A program made the translations under genes and the position numbers. A DNA stretch of 64,000 nucleotides from contig NZ_SNVV01000016.1 of NCBI RefSeq assembly GCF_004361735.1, positions 51,183-115,182 on the forward strand. The letters are read 5' to 3'. The stretch comes from Azoarcus indigens (GTDB lineage: Bacteria; Pseudomonadota; Gammaproteobacteria; Burkholderiales; Rhodocyclaceae). Shown here piece by piece: positions 43,875 through 52,171 of the stretch (its first letter is position 1; every line of letters begins with the position of its first letter). The notes beneath the pieces were generated by a model that saw only the letters and a list, made by a program, of their open reading frames with translations, did not search any database and had not been told where the DNA came from.

Positions 43875-45326
43875 TCAGCCGGTCGACATCCCCGGCTGGT
43901 AGGCCTTCACCCGGTTGCGGCCATGGTCCTTGGAGCCGTAGAGGGCGGCATCCGCGCACTGCAGCAGCGCCTCGCCGCCGGTGGCGTGCTCCGGGAATAC
44001 CGCGACGCCGAAGGAGGCGGTGAGGCGGATCTCGGTGCCGAACTTGTGCAGCGTGGCCTGCGAGATGGCGTCGCGCCAGCGTTCGGCCCGCTGCAGCGCC
44101 TCATCCAGCGCCATGCGCGGCAGCACGGCGAGGAACTCCTCGCCGCCATAGCGGCACACCAGATCGCTCTCGCGCGCCAGCTTCTGCAGCACACGGGCGG
44201 CCTGGGTGATGGCCTGGTCGCCAGTGACATGGCCATAGGTGTCATTGATGGCCTTGAAGTAGTCCAGGTCCACCATCACCATCGCCAGCGGATAGGCTTC
44301 GCGCCGGGCGCGGGCCAGTTCGCGCGGCAGCGTCTCATGCAGGTAGTGGCGGTTGTAGAGGCCGGTGAGCGGATCGCGCACCGCCTTGTCCTTCAGCTCC
44401 GCCTGCAGCGCGGAGATTTCCTCCAGCTGGGCGCGCAGGCGGCGGTTCACATCCTCCAGCGTGCTCTGGTAGCGCCGCCGCGCCTCGATGTTGCGGCTGA
44501 CGCCGATGTAGCCGGTGAGCCGGCCGGCCTCGTCATATACCCGGGTGGAGACCACCTCGGTCCACACCTCGGTGTCGTCATGGCGCAGCTGCGGTGCCTC
44601 GAAGCGGAAGCTGGCGCTCACCTCCTCGCCCCGCGCCTCCTGCTGGCGCCTGCGCTCCATCGCCTCGGCGAGGATGGCCCGGCCGCGCTGGCCGAACACC
44701 TCGGTCACATGCCGCCCCACCACCTGCTCCCGCGGCACGCCGCGCATGCGCTCGTCGGCGGAGCTGATGAAGACGAAGCGCATGTCCGTGTCCAGCTGCC
44801 ACACCACATCCTCGGTGTTCTCGGCGATGAAGCGGTAGCGGGCCTCGCTGTCGCGCAGCCGCCGCTCGGCGGTCCAGCGTTCGGTGATGTCCTCCGAGAA
44901 CACCGCGATGCGGCGGATCTCGCCGTCGCGGTCTATCACCGGCACCGCCGAATTGCGGTAACACAGGCCGGCACGCTCATCCTCGAACACCAGCGGCTGC
45001 CTGTCCGCCAGCAGCCGCTGCAGGCGCTGGCGGCGGCTCTCGGCCACTTCGGCGGGAAAGTAGGAAAACAGATTGGTGCCTATCGCCGCCTGCTGGCCGA
45101 CGCCGAAGCGCTCCGCGCCCGCCCGGTTGAGGACGAGGATGCGGCCCTCGCGATCGATCAGGACGGAGACGCCGGGCGCAGCATCCGTCAGCGCGCACAG
45201 ATCCAGCGTGGCGGCATCCAGCGCCTGGGCGATGTCCCGCTCCGGCGTTGCCGAGTTGGTCATGGAAACAGGCAGCGGCGGCGGGTTGTCGGGCGGCGGC
45301 TTGGGGGGCTGGGAGGGGTTGTTCAT
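43875..45326 (-). CDS. PAS-PAS-GGDEF diguanylate cyclase
   Basis: A 483-residue soluble protein. A first PAS lies at about residues 45-155 (PGVSVLIDREGRILVLNRAGAERFG), a second at about 165-290 with a PAC motif (TGYIGVSRNIEARRRYQSTLE), then a helical linker and a GGDEF domain at about 325-478. The signature is GGEEF, with RESD five residues before it, so both the active site and the product-inhibition site are intact. PAS domains suggest redox, light or small-molecule control; no cofactor residue is obvious. The gene is convergent with the LysR gene, with 13 bases between. An ATG 21 codons downstream (45263) could be used instead. Confidence 0.88.
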   Translation of the reverse strand: MNNPSQPPKPPPDNPPPLPVSMTNSATPERDIAQALDAATLDLCALTDAAPGVSVLIDREGRILVLNRAGAERFGVGQQAAIGTNLFSYFPAEVAESRRQRLQRLLADRQPLVFEDERAGLCYRNSAVPVIDRDGEIRRIAVFSEDITERWTAERRLRDSEARYRFIAENTEDVVWQLDTDMRFVFISSADERMRGVPREQVVGRHVTEVFGQRGRAILAEAMERRRQQEARGEEVSASFRFEAPQLRHDDTEVWTEVVSTRVYDEAGRLTGYIGVSRNIEARRRYQSTLEDVNRRLRAQLEEISALQAELKDKAVRDPLTGLYNRHYLHETLPRELARARREAYPLAMVMVDLDYFKAINDTYGHVTGDQAITQAARVLQKLARESDLVCRYGGEEFLAVLPRMALDEALQRAERWRDAISQATLHKFGTEIRLTASFGVAVFPEHATGGEALLQCADAALYGSKDHGRNRVKAYQPGMSTG

Positions 45327-45690
45327 CTTTCACGCTGCTGGGGAGCAGTACCAACAAATTCTTCATTTTCTTGCCATTATCTGCCCCCGCAGCGGCGCCG
45401 TGGCGCACACATTGTCACATCGGCCGCGCAGAAGGCCGCCTCCGCGACCCAAACCCGGTCCGACGTGGCAAGCCCCGTTTTCACACCCGGCGTTCCCCGC
45501 CCGGCGTTCCCCTCGCGTAACCGGGAACCCGCATCGACATGAAGACCACGCGCTTTTTCGCCGGATTTCTCCTCGTCCTGGACCTGGGCGCGACGGTCAC
45601 AGCCCGCCCCTCCCGTTCCGGCGGCGGTGATGGACGCCGCGCCGCTACAATTCACGAAGCGTTTAAGCCTGCTACCGCAGCATTCACTCC
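45327..45690. other. Divergent intergenic gap, no gene seen
   Basis: 364 bases between the cyclase and PepSY genes, both transcribed away from it. A plus-strand frame starting at 45539 has a hydrophobic beginning but soon overlaps the PepSY gene in another frame and has no support. Promoters for both genes must lie here; no terminator or repeat is seen. Confidence 0.4.
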
Positions 45691-46401
45691 ATGCGCCGCC
45701 CTGCCCTCGCCCTGCTCCTCTGTCTCGCCGCCGCACCCGCCCTGCTGCAGGCGGGCGAGCATGACGTCGTCCGCCGGGCGGTGGAAGCCGGACAGTTGAA
45801 ACCGCTGGCCGAGATCCTCGCCAAGGTGCAGGCGGAGCACCCCGGCAAGGTGCTGGATGTGGACCTGGAGCGCGACCGCAACGGCCGCCGTTACTACGAA
45901 ATCAAGCTATTGAAGAACGATGGCCGCCGCTGGGAGATCCGGGTGGACGCGGAGACCGGCGCCGAGCTGGGTCGCCAGGCCGAATCCGCCGCGCCGCTGC
46001 AAGCGCTGGCTGGCGTGCTGCGCAGGCTACTGGCGAAGCACCCCGGCCAGGTGCTGGAGGTGGAACTGGAACAGGGCGAGGACGAGCACCCGGTCTACCA
46101 AGTGCGCATCGCCCAGGACGACGGCCGCCTGCGCGAGATCGAGATCGACGCCCGCAGCGGCGAGGTGCTGAGCGGCCGCGAACGCCGGCTGACCGCGATG
46201 AAGTCCATCAAGCCCCTGCCCGAACTGCTGGACATGGTGCAGGCGCGCTACCGCGGCGTGGTGCACGAGGTGGAGCTGGAGCACGACCGCGAGGGCCGGC
46301 GCTACTATGAGATCGAGCTGCGCCTGCCGGACGGCCGTGGCCTGGAGCTGCATGTGGACGCGGTGGATGGCCGCATCCTGCACGAGGAGGAATCGGATTG
46401 A
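45691..46401 (+). CDS. Periplasmic protein with three PepSY-type repeats
   Basis: A 236-residue exported protein with signal peptide MRRPALALLLCLAAAPALLQAGE. Three similar repeats of about 70 residues follow, at about 38-92, 103-160 and 170-230. Each has the pattern helix, then V-D-V-E-LE.(D).G..YYEI-LL..DGR..EI.VDA.TG..L. This is the PepSY fold. PepSY proteins inhibit peptidases or act as periplasmic sensors. A two-component system follows 22 bases behind, so this protein may modulate the sensor kinase. The gene is the first of three in the operon. Confidence 0.8.
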   Translation: MRRPALALLLCLAAAPALLQAGEHDVVRRAVEAGQLKPLAEILAKVQAEHPGKVLDVDLERDRNGRRYYEIKLLKNDGRRWEIRVDAETGAELGRQAESAAPLQALAGVLRRLLAKHPGQVLEVELEQGEDEHPVYQVRIAQDDGRLREIEIDARSGEVLSGRERRLTAMKSIKPLPELLDMVQARYRGVVHEVELEHDREGRRYYEIELRLPDGRGLELHVDAVDGRILHEEESD

Positions 46402-46423
46402 AGCCGGCTGCGAGGAGCGCGCC

Positions 46424-47128
46424 ATGCGGGTGCTGATCGTCGAGGACGATGCCGGACTGGCCGCGCGCATCGCCGAGAGCCTGCGCGCCGCCGGCATGGT
46501 CGCCGAGACCTGCGGCGACGGCCACGAAGCCGCCTTCCTCGGCAGCACCGAGGACTACGACGCCGCGGTGCTGGACCTCGGCCTGCCCGGCCAGGACGGC
46601 GTGTCCGTGCTGCGCCACTGGCGTGGCCAAGGCCGGCGCATGCCGGTGCTCATCCTCACCGCCCGCGGCCGCTGGAGCGACAAGCTGGAAGGCTTCGACG
46701 CCGGCGCCGACGACTACCTCACCAAACCCTTCCTGCACGAGGAAGTCGCCCTGCGCCTGCGGGTGCTTGCCCGCCGCGCCGGCGGCCACGCCGAACCGCT
46801 GCTGCGCGTCGGCCCGCTGGCCTACGACAGTAACGCCGACCGCTTCACGCTGGACGACGCGCCGCTCGCCCTCACCGCCCAGGAGCAGCGCATCCTCGCC
46901 TACCTCATGCGGCGCAAGGGCTGCGTGGTAAGCCGCGGCGAGATCGCCGAGCACGTCTACGCCCGCGATCTCGACCCCGACTCCAACACCCTGGACGTGC
47001 TCATCGGCCGCATCCGCCGCAAGCTCGGCCACCCGCTGCTGCACACCGAGCGCGGCCGCGGCTTCCGCCTCGCCGAGCCGGAGGGCGCCGCCGGCCCGGC
47101 CAGCCCGGCGGAGGATGGCGCTGCCTGA
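46424..47128 (+). CDS. OmpR/PhoP-type response regulator
   Basis: A 234-residue protein. The receiver has the acidic pocket LIVEDDAG, phosphoacceptor Asp51 in AVLDLGLPG and Lys in YLTKPFLHEE. The winged-helix output (about residues 128-225) has LTAQEQRILAYLMRRKGCVVSRGEIAEHVYARD and LDVLIGRIRRKLGHPLLHTERGRGFRL. GAGGAG precedes the ATG. The gene overlaps the histidine kinase gene by 14 bases. Close to the PhoP/QseB group. Confidence 0.92.
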   Translation: MRVLIVEDDAGLAARIAESLRAAGMVAETCGDGHEAAFLGSTEDYDAAVLDLGLPGQDGVSVLRHWRGQGRRMPVLILTARGRWSDKLEGFDAGADDYLTKPFLHEEVALRLRVLARRAGGHAEPLLRVGPLAYDSNADRFTLDDAPLALTAQEQRILAYLMRRKGCVVSRGEIAEHVYARDLDPDSNTLDVLIGRIRRKLGHPLLHTERGRGFRLAEPEGAAGPASPAEDGAA

Positions 47129-48455
47129 GCGCGGCGGCCTGCGCGGCCGCCTGCTGCTCTTCGGCTGCCTCGCCGCCCTGCTGGTGAGCGGCGCCGGCGG
47201 CTGGGTGCTGCGCCAGAACGTGCACGCCACCCTGCTGCGCGGCCTGGAGCAGCGCCTGGACGAACGGGCGGAACGCATCGCCGCCAGCCTGCTCGCCGCC
47301 CCCGGTGGCGGCCTGGTGCCGGAGCGCAGCCGCAACAACGACGAATTCAGCCGCATCTTCTCCGGCTGGTACTGGCAGCTGGAAGGCGCCGGCCCGGAGC
47401 AGCGCTCCCGCTCGCTGTGGGACAGCCGGCTGACGCCGGCCGACGCCTCGCCCCCCTCCTCCAGCCTCACCTCCCTGCTGGCGCCCGGCACTACGCTGCG
47501 CCGCCTGCGCGGCCCGCGCGACGAAGCCCTGCTCGGCCTCGCCATCCCGGTAGAAGCCGGCGGCCAGCGCGCCATGCTGCACGTCTATGGCCCGGCGGCG
47601 GAAACCGAGGCGGAGCTCGCCCGGCTGGACCGCATCCTGCTGCTCACGCAGGCGCTGCTCATCCTCGCCCTGGTCCTCGCCACCCTCGCCCAGGTGCGGC
47701 TGGGCCTGGCGCCGCTGCGCCGGCTGCGCGCCGCGCTGGCGGCGGTGCGCGAGGGCAGCGCCGAGCGCCTGGGCGGCGGCTACGGCCCGGAGCTGGACCC
47801 GCTGGCGGAAGAAATGGATGAAGTGCTGGCGCGCAACGCCCGCATCGTCGCCCGCGCCCGCGGCCACGCTGCCGACCTCAGCCACGCGCTGAAGAAACCG
47901 CTCGCCCTGCTCGGCGGCGAAGCCACCGCCGGCGGCAGCGAACTGCTGCGCGGCCAGGTGGCGGCGATGTCGCGCCTGATAGACCGCCACCTCGCCCGCG
48001 CCGGCAGCGGCGCCGGCGAACTGCGGCGGGTGGCGGTGGCACCGCGCATCGCCCACCTGGTCGCACTGATGCAGCGCCTGCACCGCGAGCGCGCACTGGA
48101 CTGGCAGCTCACGGTGCCTGAACAGCTGCACTGGCGCTGCGAACCCACCGACCTGGACGAGATGCTGGGCAACCTGCTGGACAACGCCGGCAAATGGGCG
48201 CGGGGCAGGGTAACGGTGGGCGCCGCGGCCGCAGCCGGCGAACTGCGCATCCGCATCGCCGACGACGGCCCCGGCCTGGACGACGCCCAGCTGGAACAGG
48301 CCAGCCGGCGCGGCCTGCGCTTCGACGAGAACACCGAAGGCAGCGGCCTGGGCCTGGCCATCACCCGCGACATCGCGGAGACCTATGGCGGCCGGCTGGA
48401 ACTGGGCCGCAGCGGATTGGGCGGGCTGGAGGCGGTGCTGGTATTGCCGGTTTAG
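47115..48455 (+). CDS. Sensor histidine kinase, PhoQ-like
   Basis: A 446-residue inner-membrane kinase. Two membrane segments (about residues 10-32 and 176-196) enclose a periplasmic domain of about 140 residues. A HAMP-like linker follows, then the phosphoacceptor His257 in ADLSHALKKPLALL, typical of PhoQ-type kinases. The ATPase part has the N box DEMLGNLLDNAGKWA, G1 IADDGPGLD and G2 GSGLGLAITRDIAETYGG. It overlaps the regulator gene. The PepSY gene in the same operon may supply the periplasmic input; metal ions or cell-envelope stress are possible signals. Confidence 0.9.
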   Translation: MALPERGGLRGRLLLFGCLAALLVSGAGGWVLRQNVHATLLRGLEQRLDERAERIAASLLAAPGGGLVPERSRNNDEFSRIFSGWYWQLEGAGPEQRSRSLWDSRLTPADASPPSSSLTSLLAPGTTLRRLRGPRDEALLGLAIPVEAGGQRAMLHVYGPAAETEAELARLDRILLLTQALLILALVLATLAQVRLGLAPLRRLRAALAAVREGSAERLGGGYGPELDPLAEEMDEVLARNARIVARARGHAADLSHALKKPLALLGGEATAGGSELLRGQVAAMSRLIDRHLARAGSGAGELRRVAVAPRIAHLVALMQRLHRERALDWQLTVPEQLHWRCEPTDLDEMLGNLLDNAGKWARGRVTVGAAAAAGELRIRIADDGPGLDDAQLEQASRRGLRFDENTEGSGLGLAITRDIAETYGGRLELGRSGLGGLEAVLVLPV

Positions 48456-48985
48456 GGTATTTCCGGTTTGGGATACCGGTGGCTCGGTGCGGCTAGCGGT
48501 CCGGAATGCTACCGGGGGTCAGCAGCACGGAAGCGACCTCGATTCCAACGCAATATGGCGCCGGACGGAGGCAGGGCCTGGCGGCAAGACGCCGCCGAAG
48601 ACGCAAGGGGTCGAGGAAGAAGGCCCATCGGTAGACCAATGCAAGCCCCCTCCGCCGCAATGCCGCCTGACTCCTGGGCAGGCGCCGGTTTTTCCCTCTC
48701 CCCTCGCGGCAGAGGGCCAGGGAGAGGGGGCACCCCGTCAGGGGTGGCTGTGTTCTGGCCCCACGGACCTCCCCCCTCTCCCGCGAGGAGCAAGACGCCG
48801 CAGGCCCGCGAGCCTGAACCCTTCAGCTGGGCTCGGCACCAGCCTGCATGAGGACATTCCACGCGACCGCTTTCCCGCACGCGCCCCTGGCCGGCTCCGA
48901 CGTCAAACTCAGGAAAGGAGTCAGCCCGCCTGTGCACAGCCGGCTCATGCCGTCCCTTGTCGGAATCCGGACCAGGAACTCACCC
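48456..48985. repeat. Convergent gap with family A repeat copy 3
   Basis: 530 bases between two convergent genes. At about 48694-48760 a C-rich arm (TCCCTCTCCCCTCGCGG) and a G-rich arm (AGAGGGCCAGGGAGAGGGGG) form a long dyad, followed by the small dyad CACCCCGTCAGGGGTG. Another half-copy (CCCCCCTCTCCCGCGAGGAG) stands at 48771-48790. It matches the copies near 18364 and 19855. No gene is supported in this gap. Confidence 0.6.
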
Positions 48986-49357
48986 TCACGGCAGCTTGCG
49001 CAGCGCCTCCACGTCGATCTCCGGGCTTTCGAGGAAGTCCTTCTCCACCTCGCCGCGGATTTCGACCTGGACCTTGTCGTCGATATGCTCCGGCGGGAAA
49101 TCCTCCGCTTCGATCTCCACCCGGATCTCGCCGGTGCCGTCGGAGAAGATGTACTTCTCGTTGCCGACCTTGCGCAGCAGGTGGCCGCGCAGCACCACGT
49201 CCTGGTCGTCCACCGGGTTCTTCAGGATCTCGGCCACGGTGGCGGGAGCCTGGTGGGTGGAAGGGCCGGTGTATTGCGCCTGGCCGATGGCGGGCTGGAG
49301 CAGGGCGAGGCTGCCGGCGAGCATGCCGCCGAGGAGGAACTTCTTGCTGATGTTCAT
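48986..49357 (-). CDS. ygiW: YgiW/YdeI-family stress protein (BOF domain)
   Basis: A 123-residue periplasmic protein with signal peptide MNISKKFLLGGMLAGSLALL (cleaved near GQAQ). The mature part is the OB-like BOF fold: TVAEILKNPVDDQDVVLRGHLLRKVGNEKYIFSDGTGEIRVEI (about residues 41-80) and a second DKVQVEIRGEVEKDF half. YgiW (VisP) proteins bind small ligands and protect against peroxide, cadmium or acid. It lies downstream of an Ohr gene on the same strand with 104 bases between, so a shared stress role fits. Confidence 0.88.
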   Translation of the reverse strand: MNISKKFLLGGMLAGSLALLQPAIGQAQYTGPSTHQAPATVAEILKNPVDDQDVVLRGHLLRKVGNEKYIFSDGTGEIRVEIEAEDFPPEHIDDKVQVEIRGEVEKDFLESPEIDVEALRKLP

Positions 49358-49461
49358 GCTGGATGTCTCCCGTGAGGAAAAGGACGTCTCGATGTCACGG
49401 GAGTCATTCTTGCGCGCCGGCCCTTAACCGCCGGTGAACGGTCGGCGCGCGGCCGGGCGGC

Positions 49462-49887
49462 TCAGGCCAGCACCAGGTTCACGTCGATGTTGCCGCGGGT
49501 GGCGTTGGAATATGGGCAGACGATGTGCGCCTTCTGGATCAGCGCTTCCGCCTCGGCGCGGTCCATGCCGGGCAGCGAGATCTTGAGCTCGACCTCGATG
49601 CCGAAGCCGGTGGGCAGCGGGCCTATGCCGACGCTGCCGTCTATCGCCGCATCGGTGGGCATCTTGATCTTGTCGCGGGAGGCGACGAACTTCATCGCGC
49701 CGAGGAAGCAGGCGGAATAGCCGGCGGCGAAGAGCTGCTCCGGGTTGGTTCCCTCGCCGCCACCCCCGCCGAGCTCTCGCGGAGTGGTCAGCTTGACGTC
49801 CACGACGCCGTCGGATGAAACCGCGCGGCCGTCGCGGCCACCGGTGGCACGCGCATGCGCGCGGTAGAGCACTTTTTCCACACTCAT
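49462..49887 (-). CDS. ohr: Ohr-type organic hydroperoxide resistance protein
   Basis: A 141-residue OsmC/Ohr protein. The peroxidatic Cys60 is in [11 protein letters not shown] and the resolving Cys124 in [12 protein letters not shown]; Arg38 in TTPREL corresponds to the catalytic arginine. [23 protein letters not shown] is the Ohr signature. The enzyme reduces organic hydroperoxides with lipoyl proteins as electron source. GAGGAGG precedes the ATG; the frame is open further upstream but without such a site. Upstream is the TPR-glycosyltransferase gene with 306 bases between. No OhrR regulator is visible in the gap. Confidence 0.92.
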   Translation of the reverse strand: MSVEKVLYRAHARATGGRDGRAVSSDGVVDVKLTTPRELGGGGGEGTNPEQLFAAGYSACFLGAMKFVASRDKIKMPTDAAIDGSVGIGPLPTGFGIEVELKISLPGMDRAEAEALIQKAHIVCPYSNATRGNIDVNLVLA

Positions 49888-50193
49888 CGGATACGCCTCC
49901 TCGTTCGGGATCGCCGGGAGGAAGACGGCGCCGCCGCCTTCCGCTGTGCGCGGCCAGGACAGCCGCGACTCCCTGAACCATAGAAGCCGGCAATGGCAAT
50001 TGCGAGCAGGCCAGGAGCGGCCAACGGCCATGCAAACAGCGCTCCCGGGAGAGGGGATCGGCGCTCGATCGGTGAAGAAAGCGGCGGAGAAAAATGCGGC
50101 GTTCCTCGCCTGTCTCCGGCCCGTGGATACACGGGAACTGCGAGCGTCAGAACCGGCGTCTCCGCCTTCTCGCCGCGCCATGCATGCACCGAA
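49888..50193. other. Intergenic gap, no gene seen
   Basis: 306 bases between the TPR gene end and the ohr start, both on the minus strand. No repeat, terminator or convincing short gene is visible. The ohr promoter must lie here. Confidence 0.4.
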
Positions 50194-51606
50194 TCAAGCG
50201 GGCCGGTGTTCCGCAACGAGTTCCCGCAGCGCTTGCGCAAGCTGCACTACCACCGGCGCCCAGTTGCCCATTTCGCGTTGGCGGAACAGCCGCAGGGTGC
50301 CGGGGTACCAGGGGCTGTCCTCGCGCCCGTCCAGCCAGCGCCAGTCGGTCTTGTAGGCCGGCAGCATGACCCAGCACGGCTTGCCCAGCGCGCCGGCAAG
50401 GTGGGCGACGCCGGTGTCCACCGCGATCACCAGGTCCAGCCCCTGCAGCAGCGCGGCGGTGTCGGCGAAGTCGCCCAGTTCGCCGCCGAGCGCGGCCAGC
50501 GCCATGCCCGGCGGCGGCGCCAGCGCCTCGTCCTCGCCGGCCCCCTTCTGCAGGCTGACGAAGCGCACCCCGGCCGCCCCGGCCAGCGGCGCCAGGGTGG
50601 CGAGGCCGGGCAACGAGCGGTCGGCGTCGTTCTCGAAGCGCGGATTGCCCTTCCACACCAAGCCCACGCGCGGCCCGCCGCCGCTGGCGGGCGCCGCTTC
50701 GTCCAGCCGCGCCCGCCACTGCGCCGCCAATGCCGCATCCACCGACAGGTAGGGAATCTGCGCCGGAATGTCGGCCAGCCGCCGGGTGCCGCAGCAATGC
50801 GGCAGGCTGAGCGCCGGTATCCAGACCTCGGCAGCCGCGGCCGGCACCGCCTCATCCAGCCCCAGCACGGTATCCACCCCTGCCAGGCCGCCGAACAGGC
50901 GCTTCAGCCCGGCATGGCAGAGCACCGCCACCTCGGCGGCACCGGCCTGCTTCAGCTGCGTGGCATAGCGGCAGAACTGGATCATGTCGCCATGGCCGGC
51001 CTCGCAGCCGATCAGCACCCGGCGGCCGGCCAGTGGCTCGCCCTGCCAGCGCGGCATCGGCAGGTGGGCTTCCAGCACCCGCGCCCAGTCGCGCGCTTCC
51101 AGGCAGGGCCAACCCTCTTCATAGCGGCCCTGGCGCAGCAGCACATAAGCGAGGTTGAAGCGCGCCGGCCGGTAGTCCGGCGCCGTCGCCAGCGCCGCGC
51201 GGTGGCAGCGCTCCGCCTCATCCAGCCGGCCCAGGCTGGCGTGCAGCACACCGAGGTTGGTCCAGGCTTCCGGCTGCACCGGCGGCAGGCCGAGGGCGGC
51301 GGTGAAGGCGGCCTCGGCTTCGGCATGGCGCTTCTGCGCCAGCAGCAGCACGCCGAGGTTGATGTGCGGCCGCGGGTTGGCCGGCGCCAGGCGGATGGCC
51401 TGGCGGTAGCTGGCTTCGGCCTGCTCCGGCTGGCCGCGGCGGTCCAACACCTGGCCGAGGTTGGCATGGGCTTCGGCGAGATCCGGCGCCAGCTTCAGCA
51501 CTTCGCGGTAGGCCTTTTCGGCGGCGGCCAGCTCGCCGGCGACCAACGCCGCGTTGCCGCGGCTGAAGGCGGCCTCCGCCTTGCGCAGCGCGCGCAGGGT
51601 GTTCAT
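50194..51606 (-). CDS. TPR protein with glycosyltransferase-9-like domain
   Basis: A 470-residue protein. Residues about 10-175 are four to five TPR units (AEKAYREVLKLAPDLAEAHANLGQVLDRRGQPEQAEASYRQAIRLAP and repeats). Residues about 190-450 resemble the heptosyltransferase-like (GT9) fold: VLIGCEAGHGDMIQFCRYATQL, VGLVWKGNPRFENDADRSLP, LQKGAGEDE and GLDLVIAVDTGVAHLAGALGKPCWVML, where the last is the nucleotide-sugar site. Such fusions may glycosylate proteins or surface polymers. Its ATG overlaps the stop of the TfoX-like gene (ATGA), so both are co-translated. Confidence 0.82.
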   Translation of the reverse strand: MNTLRALRKAEAAFSRGNAALVAGELAAAEKAYREVLKLAPDLAEAHANLGQVLDRRGQPEQAEASYRQAIRLAPANPRPHINLGVLLLAQKRHAEAEAAFTAALGLPPVQPEAWTNLGVLHASLGRLDEAERCHRAALATAPDYRPARFNLAYVLLRQGRYEEGWPCLEARDWARVLEAHLPMPRWQGEPLAGRRVLIGCEAGHGDMIQFCRYATQLKQAGAAEVAVLCHAGLKRLFGGLAGVDTVLGLDEAVPAAAAEVWIPALSLPHCCGTRRLADIPAQIPYLSVDAALAAQWRARLDEAAPASGGGPRVGLVWKGNPRFENDADRSLPGLATLAPLAGAAGVRFVSLQKGAGEDEALAPPPGMALAALGGELGDFADTAALLQGLDLVIAVDTGVAHLAGALGKPCWVMLPAYKTDWRWLDGREDSPWYPGTLRLFRQREMGNWAPVVVQLAQALRELVAEHRPA

Positions 51607-51962
51607 CGGCGCTTGGCCGCGGCCGCCCGCAGGGCGACGTCGAAGGCCAGGCTGGCCCACTCCGCCATCTGCGCCGGATGGTCGAACACCTCCAGCGGCG
51701 CCTCGTGGTAGCCCAGCGCCACCGTGCGGCCGCGCGAGGTGTAGCGGAAGGGCTGCAGGCCGAGGGCGGCGTAGCGCTGGGCGCTGGCGGCGTCGGTCTT
51801 GAAATGGAGGCGGCCGTCGACGATCAGCGCGAACATCAGGCCGTCGCGGAAGATGCCGTGGCCGCCGAACATGCGGCGCGCTTCCACCGGGGCGAAGGCG
51901 GCCATCTGGTCGACGACGAAGCCGGCGAACTCATCCTTGGGCGAGGTGCGGGCGTGCTTCAT
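51603..51962 (-). CDS. TfoX/Sxy N-terminal domain protein
   Basis: A 119-residue protein starting MKHARTSPKDEFAGFVVDQM; an in-frame upstream ATG exists at 52007. The single-domain TfoX/Sxy fold is clear: PVEARRMFGGHGIFRDGLMFALIVDGRLHFKTDAASAQRYAALGLQPFRYTSRGRTVALGYHEAP. Full-length Sxy has a second domain and activates competence genes with CRP; stand-alone N-terminal domains have no proven role. The stop overlaps the start of the TPR-glycosyltransferase gene by four bases. Confidence 0.82.
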   Translation of the reverse strand: MKHARTSPKDEFAGFVVDQMAAFAPVEARRMFGGHGIFRDGLMFALIVDGRLHFKTDAASAQRYAALGLQPFRYTSRGRTVALGYHEAPLEVFDHPAQMAEWASLAFDVALRAAAAKRR

Positions 51963-52171
51963 GGGGGGAACGGTAAGGCCGGGGATGTGTCTGGAAAGGG
52001 CAATCATGCCCCAGCCGGGCGGCAGCCGACAGCCCGCGACCAGCGCCCGGCACCGGGCTGGTGCATAAAACGCCCGGATGGTCCCCGGCCCGGTATATTG
52101 CGGTCTGCCTGCCCGCTCCGGCGGCGATCCCGGCCCAGACGCCCCGCTCCGAGACTCTTTGCGCCTTTTCT

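Noticed and set aside
45539..45799. Short frame with a hydrophobic start before the PepSY gene
   Set aside because: It overlaps the PepSY signal peptide in another frame and turns Ser/Pro/Ala-rich, as chance frames do in this DNA.
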